DNA of 64,000 nucleotides from Bryobacteraceae bacterium (GTDB lineage Bacteria; Acidobacteriota; Terriglobia; Bryobacterales; Bryobacteraceae), in NCBI GenBank assembly GCA_019752335.1, contig JAIEMJ010000024.1, positions 62,001-126,000 on the forward strand. The letters run 5' to 3'. The notes under the pieces are model-generated. The model worked only from the letters and a program-made list of their open reading frames with translations. It had not been told where the DNA came from and did not search any database. A program made the position numbers and the translations under genes. Positions 42,211-53,614 of the stretch are shown here, one piece after another (position 1 is the stretch's first letter; every line of letters begins with the position of its first letter).

Positions 42211-43888
42211 GCAGTCGCTCAATGGCGGGTACCGGCAAGGCGCCCATGCCGAGGACATCGTCGTGGAACTTGCGCAAGTTGAAGCCGGGTAACTTACTCT
42301 GCCGGTCGCGCATTTTGACGATGGCGCGCCAGCCGGCGAAGTAAGTCGGCAGTTGGACGCTGGAGAGCTTGGCCCGTTGTAACTTGCCCGTGGCCTCTTC
42401 CTGCTCCTGGTAAGTGTCCTCCAGCATCAGCTTCATCGCTTGCTCGTCGGTCATGTTCATTGTGTGCAGGCGGATGTCCAGAATCGTATTGGCGATCATG
42501 CGCAGTTGCTGCTTGAGGAACGTCATCTGCAATTCGGGTGAATGGTTGCGATAGCCTTGCTCGAGTAACATCTGCGTCGCGTAGACGGCCCAGCCTTCAA
42601 TCGCTGGACCGTTTCCGAAGATGTTGCGCAAGACGCGCCGTCCGCGCGGCTCCACCAGGTTCGCGACTTCTGACTGGACGTAGTGCCCGGGCATGGCCTC
42701 GTGAATAGTGAGCAGCGCCAGCCCCTGCGTGTTGTATTCGCGCAGCTTCGACTCCACGCGGTCCGCGGGCCAATTGGCCGGAATCGGCGTCAGCCAGTAA
42801 CTGGCGCGTAGCTCCGGATGCAGCACCGGAGCCGGGTTAAAGCCGCCGACGCTGTAAATGCCGCGCATGAATTCGGGCGTCTCGATCACCTTCAGGTTGC
42901 TGGTATCGCGCAAGGTGAGTGACTGGCGGTCGCGCACGAACTGCGTGGTTTCGGCCAGGTCCTTGGCGGCCGTCTCGAAGTAAGCCTCGCGGGACGGATG
43001 CGCCTGCGCGATGCGATTCAGCATCGGCTTCACGCCTTCCTTACCGGCGATCTTCGCCATCTCGGCGCGCACGCGGACGAGTTCCGCCTCAGCGTCGGCC
43101 AGCAGCCCCTGCGGCGTGTCGCCGTTGGCCAGGACCAAGGGAAACTTCTTGGCGTAGTGCTCCGCGCCTAGGCGCCAGTCGCTGGTGCGTTGGCTTAAGT
43201 CGGTCTCGAGCCAAGTATTGAAGCTCTTCAACTCGTCGATGGCGACTTTGGCGGCTTTGTCATAGGCGTCGCGGAGTTTTTTCGGGCAGGCCGTGCGGAT
43301 GGGTCCGTCGATGAGGGCGATGTTGCCGAGGTTCTCTTCCCGAGCCACGCGATTCCAGATTTCGGGAGAATCGACCAGATTCCGTTTGGCCACCACCATG
43401 AACTTGGGTACCGTCTCTAAGCGGCGGATGATGGAGTAAAAACGTAAGTCCTCGCGCGAGTAAGTGAGGGAATACGGCGTAAAGAAGGCATTGCCCAGGC
43501 TTTCGACGTAGATCGTGGGATTGTGCTTGTAGCTCTTGATGACTTCGAGCTCCAGCAGCGAAAGCTTGATCTGGTCCAGGATTAAGTCGTAGTCGGCTTG
43601 ATCTTGCGGGGAGATGCGTTCGCGGGGGATTTTGCGGAAGCCGTGGTCGAAGTCGTGGTAGAACTTACGCTGCTTATTCAGCGCGGACTCGCTGAAGTCA
43701 TCGAGCATCTCGTCCAAGAAGTCGCCCGCGAAGCGATGGAAGCCGGCGGCGTTGGCCATCACTGGGCTAAAGGAGAGCACGGTGTAGGCGAATTCGCTGG
43801 TGTGGGATTCGAGGTTGTAATAACCTCGTTTACAAGCGGGCAGAGTCAGCAACAGGGCGCAAACCAAGGCTCGACGCGGAAAGGTCAT
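42170..43888 (-). CDS. DUF885 family lipoprotein (HExxxGH peptidase-like)
   Basis: The product is 572 residues. The signal sequence ends LTLPAC, a lipobox, so it is probably an outer-membrane or periplasmic lipoprotein. The DUF885 core contains HEAMPGHYVQSEVA near residue 395, the HExxxGH-type zinc-binding motif, and GNGPAIEGWAVYATQML, where the third ligand glutamate lies. The family is related to M3/M32-type peptidases, but few members have been tested. It is the last gene of the nfo-leuS-hpnC-hpnD operon, 23 bases after hpnD; the link is probably transcriptional only. Confidence 0.87.
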   Translation of the reverse strand: MTFPRRALVCALLLTLPACKRGYYNLESHTSEFAYTVLSFSPVMANAAGFHRFAGDFLDEMLDDFSESALNKQRKFYHDFDHGFRKIPRERISPQDQADYDLILDQIKLSLLELEVIKSYKHNPTIYVESLGNAFFTPYSLTYSREDLRFYSIIRRLETVPKFMVVAKRNLVDSPEIWNRVAREENLGNIALIDGPIRTACPKKLRDAYDKAAKVAIDELKSFNTWLETDLSQRTSDWRLGAEHYAKKFPLVLANGDTPQGLLADAEAELVRVRAEMAKIAGKEGVKPMLNRIAQAHPSREAYFETAAKDLAETTQFVRDRQSLTLRDTSNLKVIETPEFMRGIYSVGGFNPAPVLHPELRASYWLTPIPANWPADRVESKLREYNTQGLALLTIHEAMPGHYVQSEVANLVEPRGRRVLRNIFGNGPAIEGWAVYATQMLLEQGYRNHSPELQMTFLKQQLRMIANTILDIRLHTMNMTDEQAMKLMLEDTYQEQEEATGKLQRAKLSSVQLPTYFAGWRAIVKMRDRQSKLPGFNLRKFHDDVLGMGALPVPAIERLLNAPAAGAPPSSK

Positions 43889-43911
43889 AGTCCTTACTCT
43901 CTCGCGGCCGG

Positions 43912-44790
43912 TTAGCCGCGCAACTTTTCTTTGATCAAAATCCAGATCTTTTCCCGAGTGGTTAGGGCAATGCGCTGGTTGAGGACGTCGTAGTCCGAAG
44001 CGACAATGCGGTCGAGTAACTGGGAGTAGATCTCCATCAGAGCGCGCAAGGAAGCGCGGCTGCCGCGGTCCACCATCTCGACTAAGGGGCGGGATTCATC
44101 GTAGTAGCGCCGGGCCCGCTCCGCCTCAAAGCGCATCAAGCTTCGGAAGGCCTCGTCCTGTGGACCTGCCGCCAATTGGGCCGGCATGACGCCGAAGCGG
44201 AGTAAGTCCTCGGCGGGAAGATACACGCGACCGTTTTCGGCGTCCTCGCGGACGTCGCGCAGAATATTGGTGAGCTGAAAGGCGACGCCGCACTTTTCCG
44301 CCAACGGCAAAGCCGCCTCGCCCCGGAAGCCGAAGATGTGAATCACCGTCAGGCCGACTACAGACGCGACCTGGTAGCAGTAGCGATAGAGTTGGTCAAA
44401 CGTTTCGGCGGGCCGGAATTCGAGGTCAGACGTAACACCGTCGATCATCTGGTGCAGATACTCGCGGGGGATCTTGAACTTGAGTACCGCGTCATACAGC
44501 GCCAGCCAGACGGGATGTTGCGGCATGGTCTTCAGGCCGCCGAGCGCCAGGTCTAAGTCGCGCCGCCAACCGGCGAGGGCGTTCTGGCGTTGCTCGACGC
44601 TCATACCGGGGTCGTCGGAGAGGTCGTCGCAGACCCGCATAAACGCATAGACGGCGCAGATGGCGTCGTGCTGCTTCTTCGAGAGCAGGCGGAAGGCGTA
44701 GTAGAAGTTTTTGGCCCGTTCCTTGGCCAATTCACGGCACCAATCGTAGGAAAGCGCGACGGGATCGCCTACGCCGCTCGGAAAGCCCAT
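43912..44790 (-). CDS. hpnD: Presqualene diphosphate synthase HpnD
   Basis: The product is 292 residues. Two aspartate-rich motifs bind Mg-diphosphate: MRVCDDLSDDPG (near 60) and LTNILRDVREDAENGRVYLP. This places it in the squalene/phytoene synthase family; adjacent to HpnC it is most simply HpnD, which condenses two farnesyl diphosphates to presqualene diphosphate. The third enzyme, HpnE, is not in this window. It overlaps hpnC by 22 bases and so is co-translated. A stand-alone phytoene synthase would be the alternative. Confidence 0.85.
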   Translation of the reverse strand: MGFPSGVGDPVALSYDWCRELAKERAKNFYYAFRLLSKKQHDAICAVYAFMRVCDDLSDDPGMSVEQRQNALAGWRRDLDLALGGLKTMPQHPVWLALYDAVLKFKIPREYLHQMIDGVTSDLEFRPAETFDQLYRYCYQVASVVGLTVIHIFGFRGEAALPLAEKCGVAFQLTNILRDVREDAENGRVYLPAEDLLRFGVMPAQLAAGPQDEAFRSLMRFEAERARRYYDESRPLVEMVDRGSRASLRALMEIYSQLLDRIVASDYDVLNQRIALTTREKIWILIKEKLRG

Positions 44791-45680
44791 CTGGCTAAAC
44801 TCCCCATGAGGATGCGCACGCGCGCGACTTTGGAAATGCGGGGGCGGGCCTTTAAGACGTCGAAGCCTTCGGCTTCGATGCGGTCCAAAATGGCGAGGCC
44901 GCCGCGGTTGAATAAGTCCAGGTCCAAGGCTAACTGCCGGTTCACGGTGCCGACTAAAGGCAGGCCCAGAGAAAAATACCTCCGCGCTTCGGCGACGGCT
45001 TCGCGCATGGCATTGGCGAAGGCGGGATTGAATTTGCGCTGGGCAATTTGGTCCACGCTGACGCCGTGGCGCGCGAGTAAGTCGAGCGGGAGGTACACGC
45101 GGTCCTTATCCCAATCGACCGTCACATCCTGCCAGAAATTCGCGAGTTGCAGGCCGGTGCAGGTCGCGTCCGAGAGGCGAAAGCGCTCTTCGTCGCGATA
45201 GCCGCAAAGCATTAGCACGAGCCGGCCTACCGGGTTGGCGGAATTGAGGCAATACCCTTCGAGCTCCGCCCAATTCGCGTAGCGGCTGACGGTCTGGTCC
45301 TGAATAAACGCCGTGATCAAGTCATCGAAGGGAGTTATCGGTAATTGGTGCTTGCGCGCGGTACCTTCCAAGGCCACAAACACCGGATGGCGGGTTTGGC
45401 CGGCGTACATGGCGTGCAATTCTTCGCGCCACCAGGCGAGTAACTTCAGGCTACGGGCCGGGTCACCAAATTCATCGCCTAGGTCGTCGGCCCAACGGCA
45501 GAAGGAGTAGACGTTGTAGAAATCCTGATGGAGCGCCTTGGGCAAAAGAAAACTGACGACGTGGAAATTTTCGTAGTGCGCGGTGGCCAGCCAGCGCGTG
45601 TAGCTCTCCGCCTCGGCGACGGTGTAGACGCGATTCGAAGCCTCCACACTATCGACGAATTGGCGCGGAAACAGATGCAT
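44769..45680 (-). CDS. hpnC: Squalene synthase HpnC (hydroxysqualene synthase)
   Basis: The product is 303 residues. Signatures are ENFHVVSFLLPKALHQDFY, FCRWADDLGDEFGDP (first Asp motif) and LANFWQDVTVDWDKDRVYLP (second), as in HpnC, which converts presqualene diphosphate to hydroxysqualene. With HpnD it makes the squalene precursor of hopanoids; squalene-hopene cyclase is not seen here. It lies three bases after leuS and overlaps hpnD. Confidence 0.87.
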   Translation of the reverse strand: MHLFPRQFVDSVEASNRVYTVAEAESYTRWLATAHYENFHVVSFLLPKALHQDFYNVYSFCRWADDLGDEFGDPARSLKLLAWWREELHAMYAGQTRHPVFVALEGTARKHQLPITPFDDLITAFIQDQTVSRYANWAELEGYCLNSANPVGRLVLMLCGYRDEERFRLSDATCTGLQLANFWQDVTVDWDKDRVYLPLDLLARHGVSVDQIAQRKFNPAFANAMREAVAEARRYFSLGLPLVGTVNRQLALDLDLFNRGGLAILDRIEAEGFDVLKARPRISKVARVRILMGSLARWAFRAA

Positions 45681-45683
45681 GGC

Positions 45684-48110
<2,427 letters not shown>

Positions 48111-48938
48111 AGTTCTTTCAGCGTGTTGAGATCGCGGCTCTGGTCGCCCTCGTCATCAACTGGCGTCTCTAAAATGAAGGCCTTGGTTTGCATTTGCGGA
48201 TGCCACAGCAAGCGCGCAAAAGCATCTTTCCCGATCAGGCCTTCGCCAATGTGTTCGTGGCGGTCAAGATGCGAGCCCAAACCACCCTTCGAATCGTTGG
48301 CGTGAATCACGGCCACGCGCTCCAGCCCCAAGATGGCTTCCGCCCCTTGAAGGAAAAGCTCGAGCCCTGTTTCGCTCGCCACGTCGTAACCAGCGGCGAA
48401 GCTATGGCAGGTGTCGAGACAATAACCGAGCTCAAAGTCGAGCCCGGCTTGCGCCTGATTTCGGATTTCCGCCAGTTCTTCCAGTGTACTCCCGAGCACT
48501 GAGCCTTGGCCGGCCGTGTTCTCGATGAGGAGCTTCAGAGAGCCAGAGAGTCCGCGGGCGGCTTCGCTGAGGCCGGCAGCGACGGCCGCAATCGCGGCTT
48601 CGCGGGAATGATCCTTGCCGCTGCCGGGATGAAAGACCAGATACTCGGCGCCGATGGCCAAAGCGCGTTCGATCTCGCCGCGAAAGGCGGCGATGGACTT
48701 GGGCCGGATCACCGGGTCCGGCGAGCCCAGGTTGATGAGGTAGCTATCGTGGATGACGAGAGGGTAGAGGTCATTGGCTTCGCGGAGGCGCCGCAGGGCG
48801 GCGGCCGACGCGGGAGAGACGGATCCGGCGCGCCACATGCGGGGCGAGGCGGAAAAAATTTGAAACGTGTTCGCCCCGAGCCTCATCGCCTCTAAGGCGG
48901 AGTTCTCAAGGGCGCCCGCCGAGGAGGTATGGATTCCG

Positions 48939-49514
48939 ATGCGCAACGCTTTAGTGTACTGTTTACTGGCTTCGTCGTTAGGGGCGGCCGACTTGCGGCA
49001 ACTCCGCGTCGCTCCGGCGGCGGGCAATCGCTTCGCGCTGGAGGTGGAGAAGACCGGCCTGCTGAGCGGAAAGAAGCACCTGTTTCTGTTTGAGCGCTAC
49101 AGCGGCACGTTGCAACTGGACCCCGCCGCGCCGGAGAAATCTTCCATTCAACTCGAGATCGAAGCGCGCAGCGCCATTCTGAAGGACGACTGGGTGAGCG
49201 CCAGTGACGCGAAGAAAATCGCCGACTACGCGCAGATGAAGATGATGGATTCGGCCAAGTATCCGCTGCTGAAGTTCGCTTCCACGGGCATCAGCGCGCG
49301 CGGCAACGGCGTTTACGAGGTGAGGGGCAACCTGACGATTCGTGACGTGACGAAGCCGGTACTGGTGATGGTGACGGAGAAGGGCGGAGTTTGCGAGGGC
49401 AAGGCAGCGGTGAAGCTGAGCGACTTCAAGCTGAAGCCCGCGGGCGCCTTGCTGGGGGCGATCGGCACGAAGGACGAGATGACGGTGAGCTTCTTACTCC
49501 GGCCCGGGGCCTAG
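48939..49514 (+). CDS. YceI-like lipid-binding family protein
   Basis: The product is 191 residues from ATG 48939. A short hydrophobic leader (MRNALVYCLLASSLGAADL) looks like a signal peptide. The lipocalin-like body has SGTLQLDPAAPEKSSIQLEI, DSAKYPLLKFASTGI and the strand pattern of YceI proteins, which bind isoprenoid-type lipids in the periplasm; polyisoprenoid binding is of interest beside squalene genes, though only as an inference. Divergent from nfo with overlapping starts and convergent with the DUF2721 gene (21-base overlap). Confidence 0.8.
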   Translation: MRNALVYCLLASSLGAADLRQLRVAPAAGNRFALEVEKTGLLSGKKHLFLFERYSGTLQLDPAAPEKSSIQLEIEARSAILKDDWVSASDAKKIADYAQMKMMDSAKYPLLKFASTGISARGNGVYEVRGNLTIRDVTKPVLVMVTEKGGVCEGKAAVKLSDFKLKPAGALLGAIGTKDEMTVSFLLRPGA

Positions 49515-50015
49515 CTCGCGTTTGGCCAGGCGGACCATATACTTGGCCTCTTCCTCCAGACCTGCGCGGGAGAGCCGCGCTTCGCCGATGAGCATCAGGC
49601 TGGCCACGAATTGAAAGAGGGCGCCGGTGATGCCGAGCACCAGCGGGAGCCAGCTCCAATGCGACATCGCGACGCTGGCCACGGCGATGGAGACGCTGGT
49701 GGCCATGAACATGCCGGAAGCGAAGTAGAGATAGACCAGGACGCGCGCGAGCACGCGGGAGCGTTTGGTCATCATGTCGATTTGCGAGAGCAGGAAGCTT
49801 TTGCGTTCCTCGGAGAGGTGGGCGCTGTCTTCTTCGAGGATGGCCATGATGCCGCGCATACGGTCTACGCAGCGGCCCAGCCGGTTGGAGGTGGAGAGGA
49901 TGAAGGTGCCGGTGGCGGAGATCAGGAGGGCGGGGGTGATCATCGCCGTGAGCACGGCCAGGGCCGCGGAGAGCGTGGTGAAGCGCGAAGTAGTGAGAAA
50001 CTCGGCGAAGTTCAA
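49494..50015 (-). CDS. DUF2721 family membrane protein
   Basis: The product is 173 residues with three hydrophobic stretches: LAVLTAMITPALLISATGTFIL, VLVYLYFASGMFMATSVSIAV and WSWLPLVLGITGALFQFVASL. Between the first two lies an amphipathic segment with TSNRLGRCVDRMR, the diagnostic DUF2721 motif. Function unknown. It lies divergent to the Hsp70-like gene (50 bases between starts), a gap that must hold both promoters. Confidence 0.83.
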   Translation of the reverse strand: MNFAEFLTTSRFTTLSAALAVLTAMITPALLISATGTFILSTSNRLGRCVDRMRGIMAILEEDSAHLSEERKSFLLSQIDMMTKRSRVLARVLVYLYFASGMFMATSVSIAVASVAMSHWSWLPLVLGITGALFQFVASLMLIGEARLSRAGLEEEAKYMVRLAKRELGPGPE

Positions 50016-50065
50016 ACTACCAGTTTAAGCCGGGGACCCGATTTAGTGCTCGAATAGAGAGAGCC

Positions 50066-51634
50066 ATGAAACTGGGGATCGATTTCGGAACCACGCGCAT
50101 TGTGGTGGCCGCCGCTGACCGCGGCAATTATCCGGTCGTCTCGTTTGACGCCGGTGACGAAACGCGCGACTGGTATCCGCCCACCATCGCCTTTGGCCCG
50201 AAGACAATTCACTACGGTTGGGACGCGCTGGGACATCAGGGCGACCCCGCCTGGACGCTGGTGCGGTCCTTGAAGCGCGAACTGCACGGCGCGGGTCCGC
50301 ATAGCGAAATCGACGCCGCGGGCCAGCCGGTGCGGCTACTGGACGTGCTGACGGGCCTGGCGAAGAGCCTAGCGGCGGCTTTGCGGGAGCGCTCGAACGC
50401 CGGTCTGAAGCCTGGTGAACCGCTGGAAGCGATGCTCGGTGTGCCCGCCAATGCGAACTCGAATCAGCGCTACCTGACGACCGAAGCTTTCCGGCGCGGG
50501 GGCTTTCATGTGTTGGGCATGTTGAATGAGCCATCGGCGGCGAGCGTCGAGTTTGCGCATCGCCACCGGCAGGGGAAGACGTCCGCGGCGGAAGAGACGC
50601 TGCTGGTTTATGACCTGGGCGGCGGTACGTTCGACGCGTCCATTCTGCGGACTGGTGAGAAGGAGAACGTCGTGGTGGCGACCGCTGGCTTGCCGCACTT
50701 CGGCGGCGACGACTTCGACGAGATGATCGCCGAATTTGCTTTGGACGAGGACCGCCGTCAGTTGCTCACCGCGGCGGAGAATTACCGCTTTCTGGAAGAG
50801 TGCCGGGAGCGCAAGGAGTCCATCAAGCCGACGACGAAGCGGGTGAGTGTGGATCTCGAAAGCGTGCGGCCGGGTTGGGGCGGCGTGAATGTGACGGTGG
50901 CGCAGTTTGAGAGCGTGGCGCGGCCGCGCATTGAGCGCTCCATCGAAGTGGTGGAGGGTCTGGTGAAGGCGCTGGGGCCGGCAGGCAGCATCGACGCGCT
51001 ATACGTGACGGGTGGGGGCAGCGAGTTGCCGCTGGTGTCGCGGATGTTGCGGGAGAGCTTTGGCCGGTCAGTAAAGCGGTCCACTTACACGCGCGCGGCG
51101 ACGGCGATTGGGCTCGCGATTCACGCGGATGAACAGCCGGGGGCGGTGGTCCGGGAGCGGTTCGGCCGCGCGTTCGGCGTGTGGCGTGAAGCGGACCATG
51201 GCCGTCGCGCGTGGCTGGATGTGATCTTCGAACGTGGGACGGTGCTGCCGCTGGCGAAGCAGCCGGCGCTGGTGCGGGAGCGGCGCTACTATCCCGTCCA
51301 CAACATTGGCCACTTCCGGTATCTGGAAGCGGCCGACGTGACGCGGGATGGTGAACCCGCCGGCGACCTCGCTTTTTGGGACGAGATCTATTTCCCTTTC
51401 GATCCGGCCTTGGCGAAAGTAAGTGACTTAGCGAATACTCCGGTCACTTACAGCGAAATCGCCCAGGGCCAGGAGATTCACGAACGATTTATTTGCGACG
51501 CCAGCGGCGCGGTACACGTGGAGTTATCCAATGCCACGGCTGGTTATGTCCGCGAATTTGCCCTAGCCCGTTGGGCAACGGGCCAAGTTACGATTAAGCC
51601 CGGCGTGAAACGACGCCGGAAGGAGAATGCATGA
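50066..51634 (+). CDS. Hsp70-family ATPase without a canonical substrate-binding domain
   Basis: The product is 522 residues. The Hsp70/actin ATPase domain occupies about the first 370: KLGIDFGTTRIVVAAADR (phosphate 1), YDLGGGTFDASIL (phosphate 2), and DALYVTGGGSELPLVSRML (adenosine). The following 150 residues have KQPALVRERRYYPVHNIGHF and DLAFWDEIYFPFDP, which do not match the DnaK beta-sandwich domain. It is thus a DnaK-like protein of the HscC or YegD type with an unusual C-terminus. Its stop overlaps the start of the SDR gene by four bases; that pairing is unusual. Confidence 0.85.
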   Translation: MKLGIDFGTTRIVVAAADRGNYPVVSFDAGDETRDWYPPTIAFGPKTIHYGWDALGHQGDPAWTLVRSLKRELHGAGPHSEIDAAGQPVRLLDVLTGLAKSLAAALRERSNAGLKPGEPLEAMLGVPANANSNQRYLTTEAFRRGGFHVLGMLNEPSAASVEFAHRHRQGKTSAAEETLLVYDLGGGTFDASILRTGEKENVVVATAGLPHFGGDDFDEMIAEFALDEDRRQLLTAAENYRFLEECRERKESIKPTTKRVSVDLESVRPGWGGVNVTVAQFESVARPRIERSIEVVEGLVKALGPAGSIDALYVTGGGSELPLVSRMLRESFGRSVKRSTYTRAATAIGLAIHADEQPGAVVRERFGRAFGVWREADHGRRAWLDVIFERGTVLPLAKQPALVRERRYYPVHNIGHFRYLEAADVTRDGEPAGDLAFWDEIYFPFDPALAKVSDLANTPVTYSEIAQGQEIHERFICDASGAVHVELSNATAGYVREFALARWATGQVTIKPGVKRRRKENA

Positions 51635-52383
51635 GTGAATTGGAATTCAAGAGCGCGCTGATTACGGGCGCCTCCCGTGGGATCGGCGCCGCGAGCGCGC
51701 TGGTATTGGCGCAGTCCGGTGTGCGCCGCTTTCTGCTGCAATATAATTCTTACCCGGAAGGCGCGGCGGCCGTGAAGGCGTCGCTGGAAGCTTTGGGCGC
51801 CCAGGTGACTTTGGCGCAAGCCAACTTAGCCACGGTGGCGGGGATCGACAGCTTTTGCGCCGGCTTGAAGCCGGACTGGGATATTCTCGTCAACAATGCG
51901 GGCTCCCTAGTGAAGCGCGCGAAGTTACTCGAATATACGCCGGAGTTATTCGACGAAGTGATGAACCTGAACGTGAAGAGCGTTTACTTCATTACGCAAA
52001 AGGTCGCGCCGGGGATGATTGAGCGCAAAACCGGAATTGTGATCAATGTAAGTTCCATCGCCGCGCGCAACGGCGGAGGTCCGGGCGCGACGGTGTATTC
52101 GGCGGCGAAGGCCGCGGTGGCCGCGATCACGAAGGGGTTGGCGAAGGAGTTGGCGCCGCAGGGTATTCGCGTGAATGCGGTGAGTCCGGGGACGGTGGAC
52201 AATCATTTCCACGAGGTCTTCTCGAACCGCCAGATTCTCGATTCGGTGATCGCGCAAACGCCGGCGGGACGGCTGAGCACGAATGAAGACGTTTCGGACG
52301 TGATCCACTTTCTCTGTTCGCCGGCCGCGCGCTACATTCAGGGCCAGACGATTGAGATCAACGGCGGGATGTATATGGTTTAG
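51631..52383 (+). CDS. Short-chain dehydrogenase/reductase, FabG-like
   Basis: The product is 250 residues. Classical SDR: nucleotide-binding TGASRGIGAASALVLA, NNAGSLV, the catalytic serine in NVSSIAARNG, and Y-x-x-x-K in VYSAAKAAVAA, followed by GIRVNAVSPGTVDNHF. NADP(H)-dependent reduction of a 3-oxoacyl substrate is typical but the substrate is unknown. It is translationally coupled to the Hsp70-like gene before it (ATGA). Confidence 0.9.
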   Translation: MSELEFKSALITGASRGIGAASALVLAQSGVRRFLLQYNSYPEGAAAVKASLEALGAQVTLAQANLATVAGIDSFCAGLKPDWDILVNNAGSLVKRAKLLEYTPELFDEVMNLNVKSVYFITQKVAPGMIERKTGIVINVSSIAARNGGGPGATVYSAAKAAVAAITKGLAKELAPQGIRVNAVSPGTVDNHFHEVFSNRQILDSVIAQTPAGRLSTNEDVSDVIHFLCSPAARYIQGQTIEINGGMYMV

Positions 52384-52422
52384 GCGTCGGAGTTCTAGCC
52401 AAGGAGGCTGCTGAAAAACGCT

Positions 52423-52444
52423 GGACCAGCCGGGAGGCCGGTCC
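52423..52444. repeat. GTAGG-type hairpin repeat, copy 3 (reverse)
   Basis: GGACCAGCC, GGGA, GGCCGGTCC: a 9-bp stem with one mismatch. Its reverse complement is preceded by GTA, matching copies 14446-14467 and 34693-34713. It stands 40 bases after the SDR stop. Confidence 0.5.
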
Positions 52445-52513
52445 TACGCGGATTAACTTCCGCCGCAGCCAAAGTCCTCACACGCATGGCTCGCGTCGAG
52501 CGGCGCCGGGGCT

Positions 52514-52711
52514 TCATCGCTCCCAGGGGGCCGTGGTTTTGAGCAGGCGGCGTAGCCGGTCCGTCGGCGGCAGGGGCCGTTCGAGCAGAGTTTGGAACTG
52601 GGCAAAGACGGTTTTGCTGACGGGGAAGTAGGCTTGATCGAGCAGAAAGTCTTCGGCGCGTTGGCGAGCCTTGGCGCGGATATTGCTGGAAACGGTTGGT
52701 GGGTGTTCCAT
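52514..52711 (-). CDS. Orphan small protein like the C-terminal part of a TacA/DUF1778 antitoxin
   Basis: The product is 65 residues. The C-terminal half RPLPPTDRLRRLLKTTAPWE fits the toxin-binding tail of DUF1778 antitoxins (consensus PPxPNxxLRxLLxxxAPWE). The N-terminal ribbon-helix-helix DNA-binding part is missing; upstream sequence is not recognisable as it. No acetyltransferase toxin is next to it. It may be a remnant kept as an orphan, or a degraded gene. A short inverted sequence (CGATACAGAGTTGTATAG, near 52722) lies just upstream. Confidence 0.5.
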   Translation of the reverse strand: MEHPPTVSSNIRAKARQRAEDFLLDQAYFPVSKTVFAQFQTLLERPLPPTDRLRRLLKTTAPWER

Positions 52712-52753
52712 ACACGGTCACGATACAGAGTTGTATAGAAAACTGCAACACAG

Positions 52754-53554
52754 CTAGCGTGTCGACGAACGCAAGAAACGCGCGACTTCCGGCACGAACT
52801 GGGGTTCGCCAGGTAGCCAGTGGCTGCCGCTCGGAATAGTGAGCAGGCGCTTCGGGTTGCCTTGCGAGGCGGCGTAGAGTTCCTGGGCGTGGGTATAGTC
52901 GATGGTGCGGTCGGCGGTTCCGTGCGCGATCAGGGTGGGGCATTTCACGTGGGCCAGTTTTTCGGCGGAGGCGAATTGGTTCGCCGCGAAGACGTGCAGG
53001 AACGTGGGAATCCAGGGGACGCGCGTTTCGGCGTAGCGGCGCGCGGAACTGAGGCCACTTTCCATAACCAGGGCGCGGCAGGGGCGGCGGGTGCAGAGGT
53101 CGGCGGAGACGGTGGAGCCGAGGCTTTGCCCCCAAACGTAGAGCGGTTCGCGCGCGGCGAAGTAGTCGTAGACGGCGGCGCCGCTGGCGAAGAGTTCGGC
53201 TTCATTCGCGGGTAAGGCGCCGCCGGTGCGGCCGTAGCCGGGATAGTCCCAGAGCACGATGTTGAAGCCCTGCGCGTTCACTTGCCGGGCCAAGGCGGCG
53301 AGTCCGGCGACGCTGCCACCATTGCCGTGGCTATAGAGAATGACTCCACTGGGCGTGGGAGCGGCGAAGTACCAGGCATGGAGGCGGCGGTCGCCGAAGG
53401 GGATCCACTTCTCTTGGGCGTCCGGGGGCGGCGGCGGCGGATCAGCCTGGGCGGGAGGCCGGTAAGTCATCATACGCTCCAGGGCGCGGACGCCAAGGGC
53501 GATACCCGCCAAACTAACGGCGAAGCCGAGTACAAGGTTGCGGCGCCAAGTCAT
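52754..53554 (-). CDS. Membrane-anchored alpha/beta-hydrolase
   Basis: The product is 266 residues from ATG 53554; the frame is open far upstream, over ybaK, but only this start gives the hydrophobic leader (LVLGFAVSLAGIALGV), a signal anchor. Motifs: VILYSHGNGGSVAGL, WDYPGYGRTGG, the nucleophile GQSLGS, TLIAHGTADRTIDY (acid) and SGSHWLPG (histidine). This matches the BAAT/ABHD-like serine hydrolases of the alpha/beta family. Substrate unknown. Divergent from ybaK with 60 bases between starts. Confidence 0.85.
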   Translation of the reverse strand: MTWRRNLVLGFAVSLAGIALGVRALERMMTYRPPAQADPPPPPPDAQEKWIPFGDRRLHAWYFAAPTPSGVILYSHGNGGSVAGLAALARQVNAQGFNIVLWDYPGYGRTGGALPANEAELFASGAAVYDYFAAREPLYVWGQSLGSTVSADLCTRRPCRALVMESGLSSARRYAETRVPWIPTFLHVFAANQFASAEKLAHVKCPTLIAHGTADRTIDYTHAQELYAASQGNPKRLLTIPSGSHWLPGEPQFVPEVARFLRSSTR

Positions 53555-53614
53555 ATCGAGGAGTTCGAAGGTCGGCCTGGATCCGCCGCAAGAAATTTGC
53601 ACTAAGCTGGCAGA

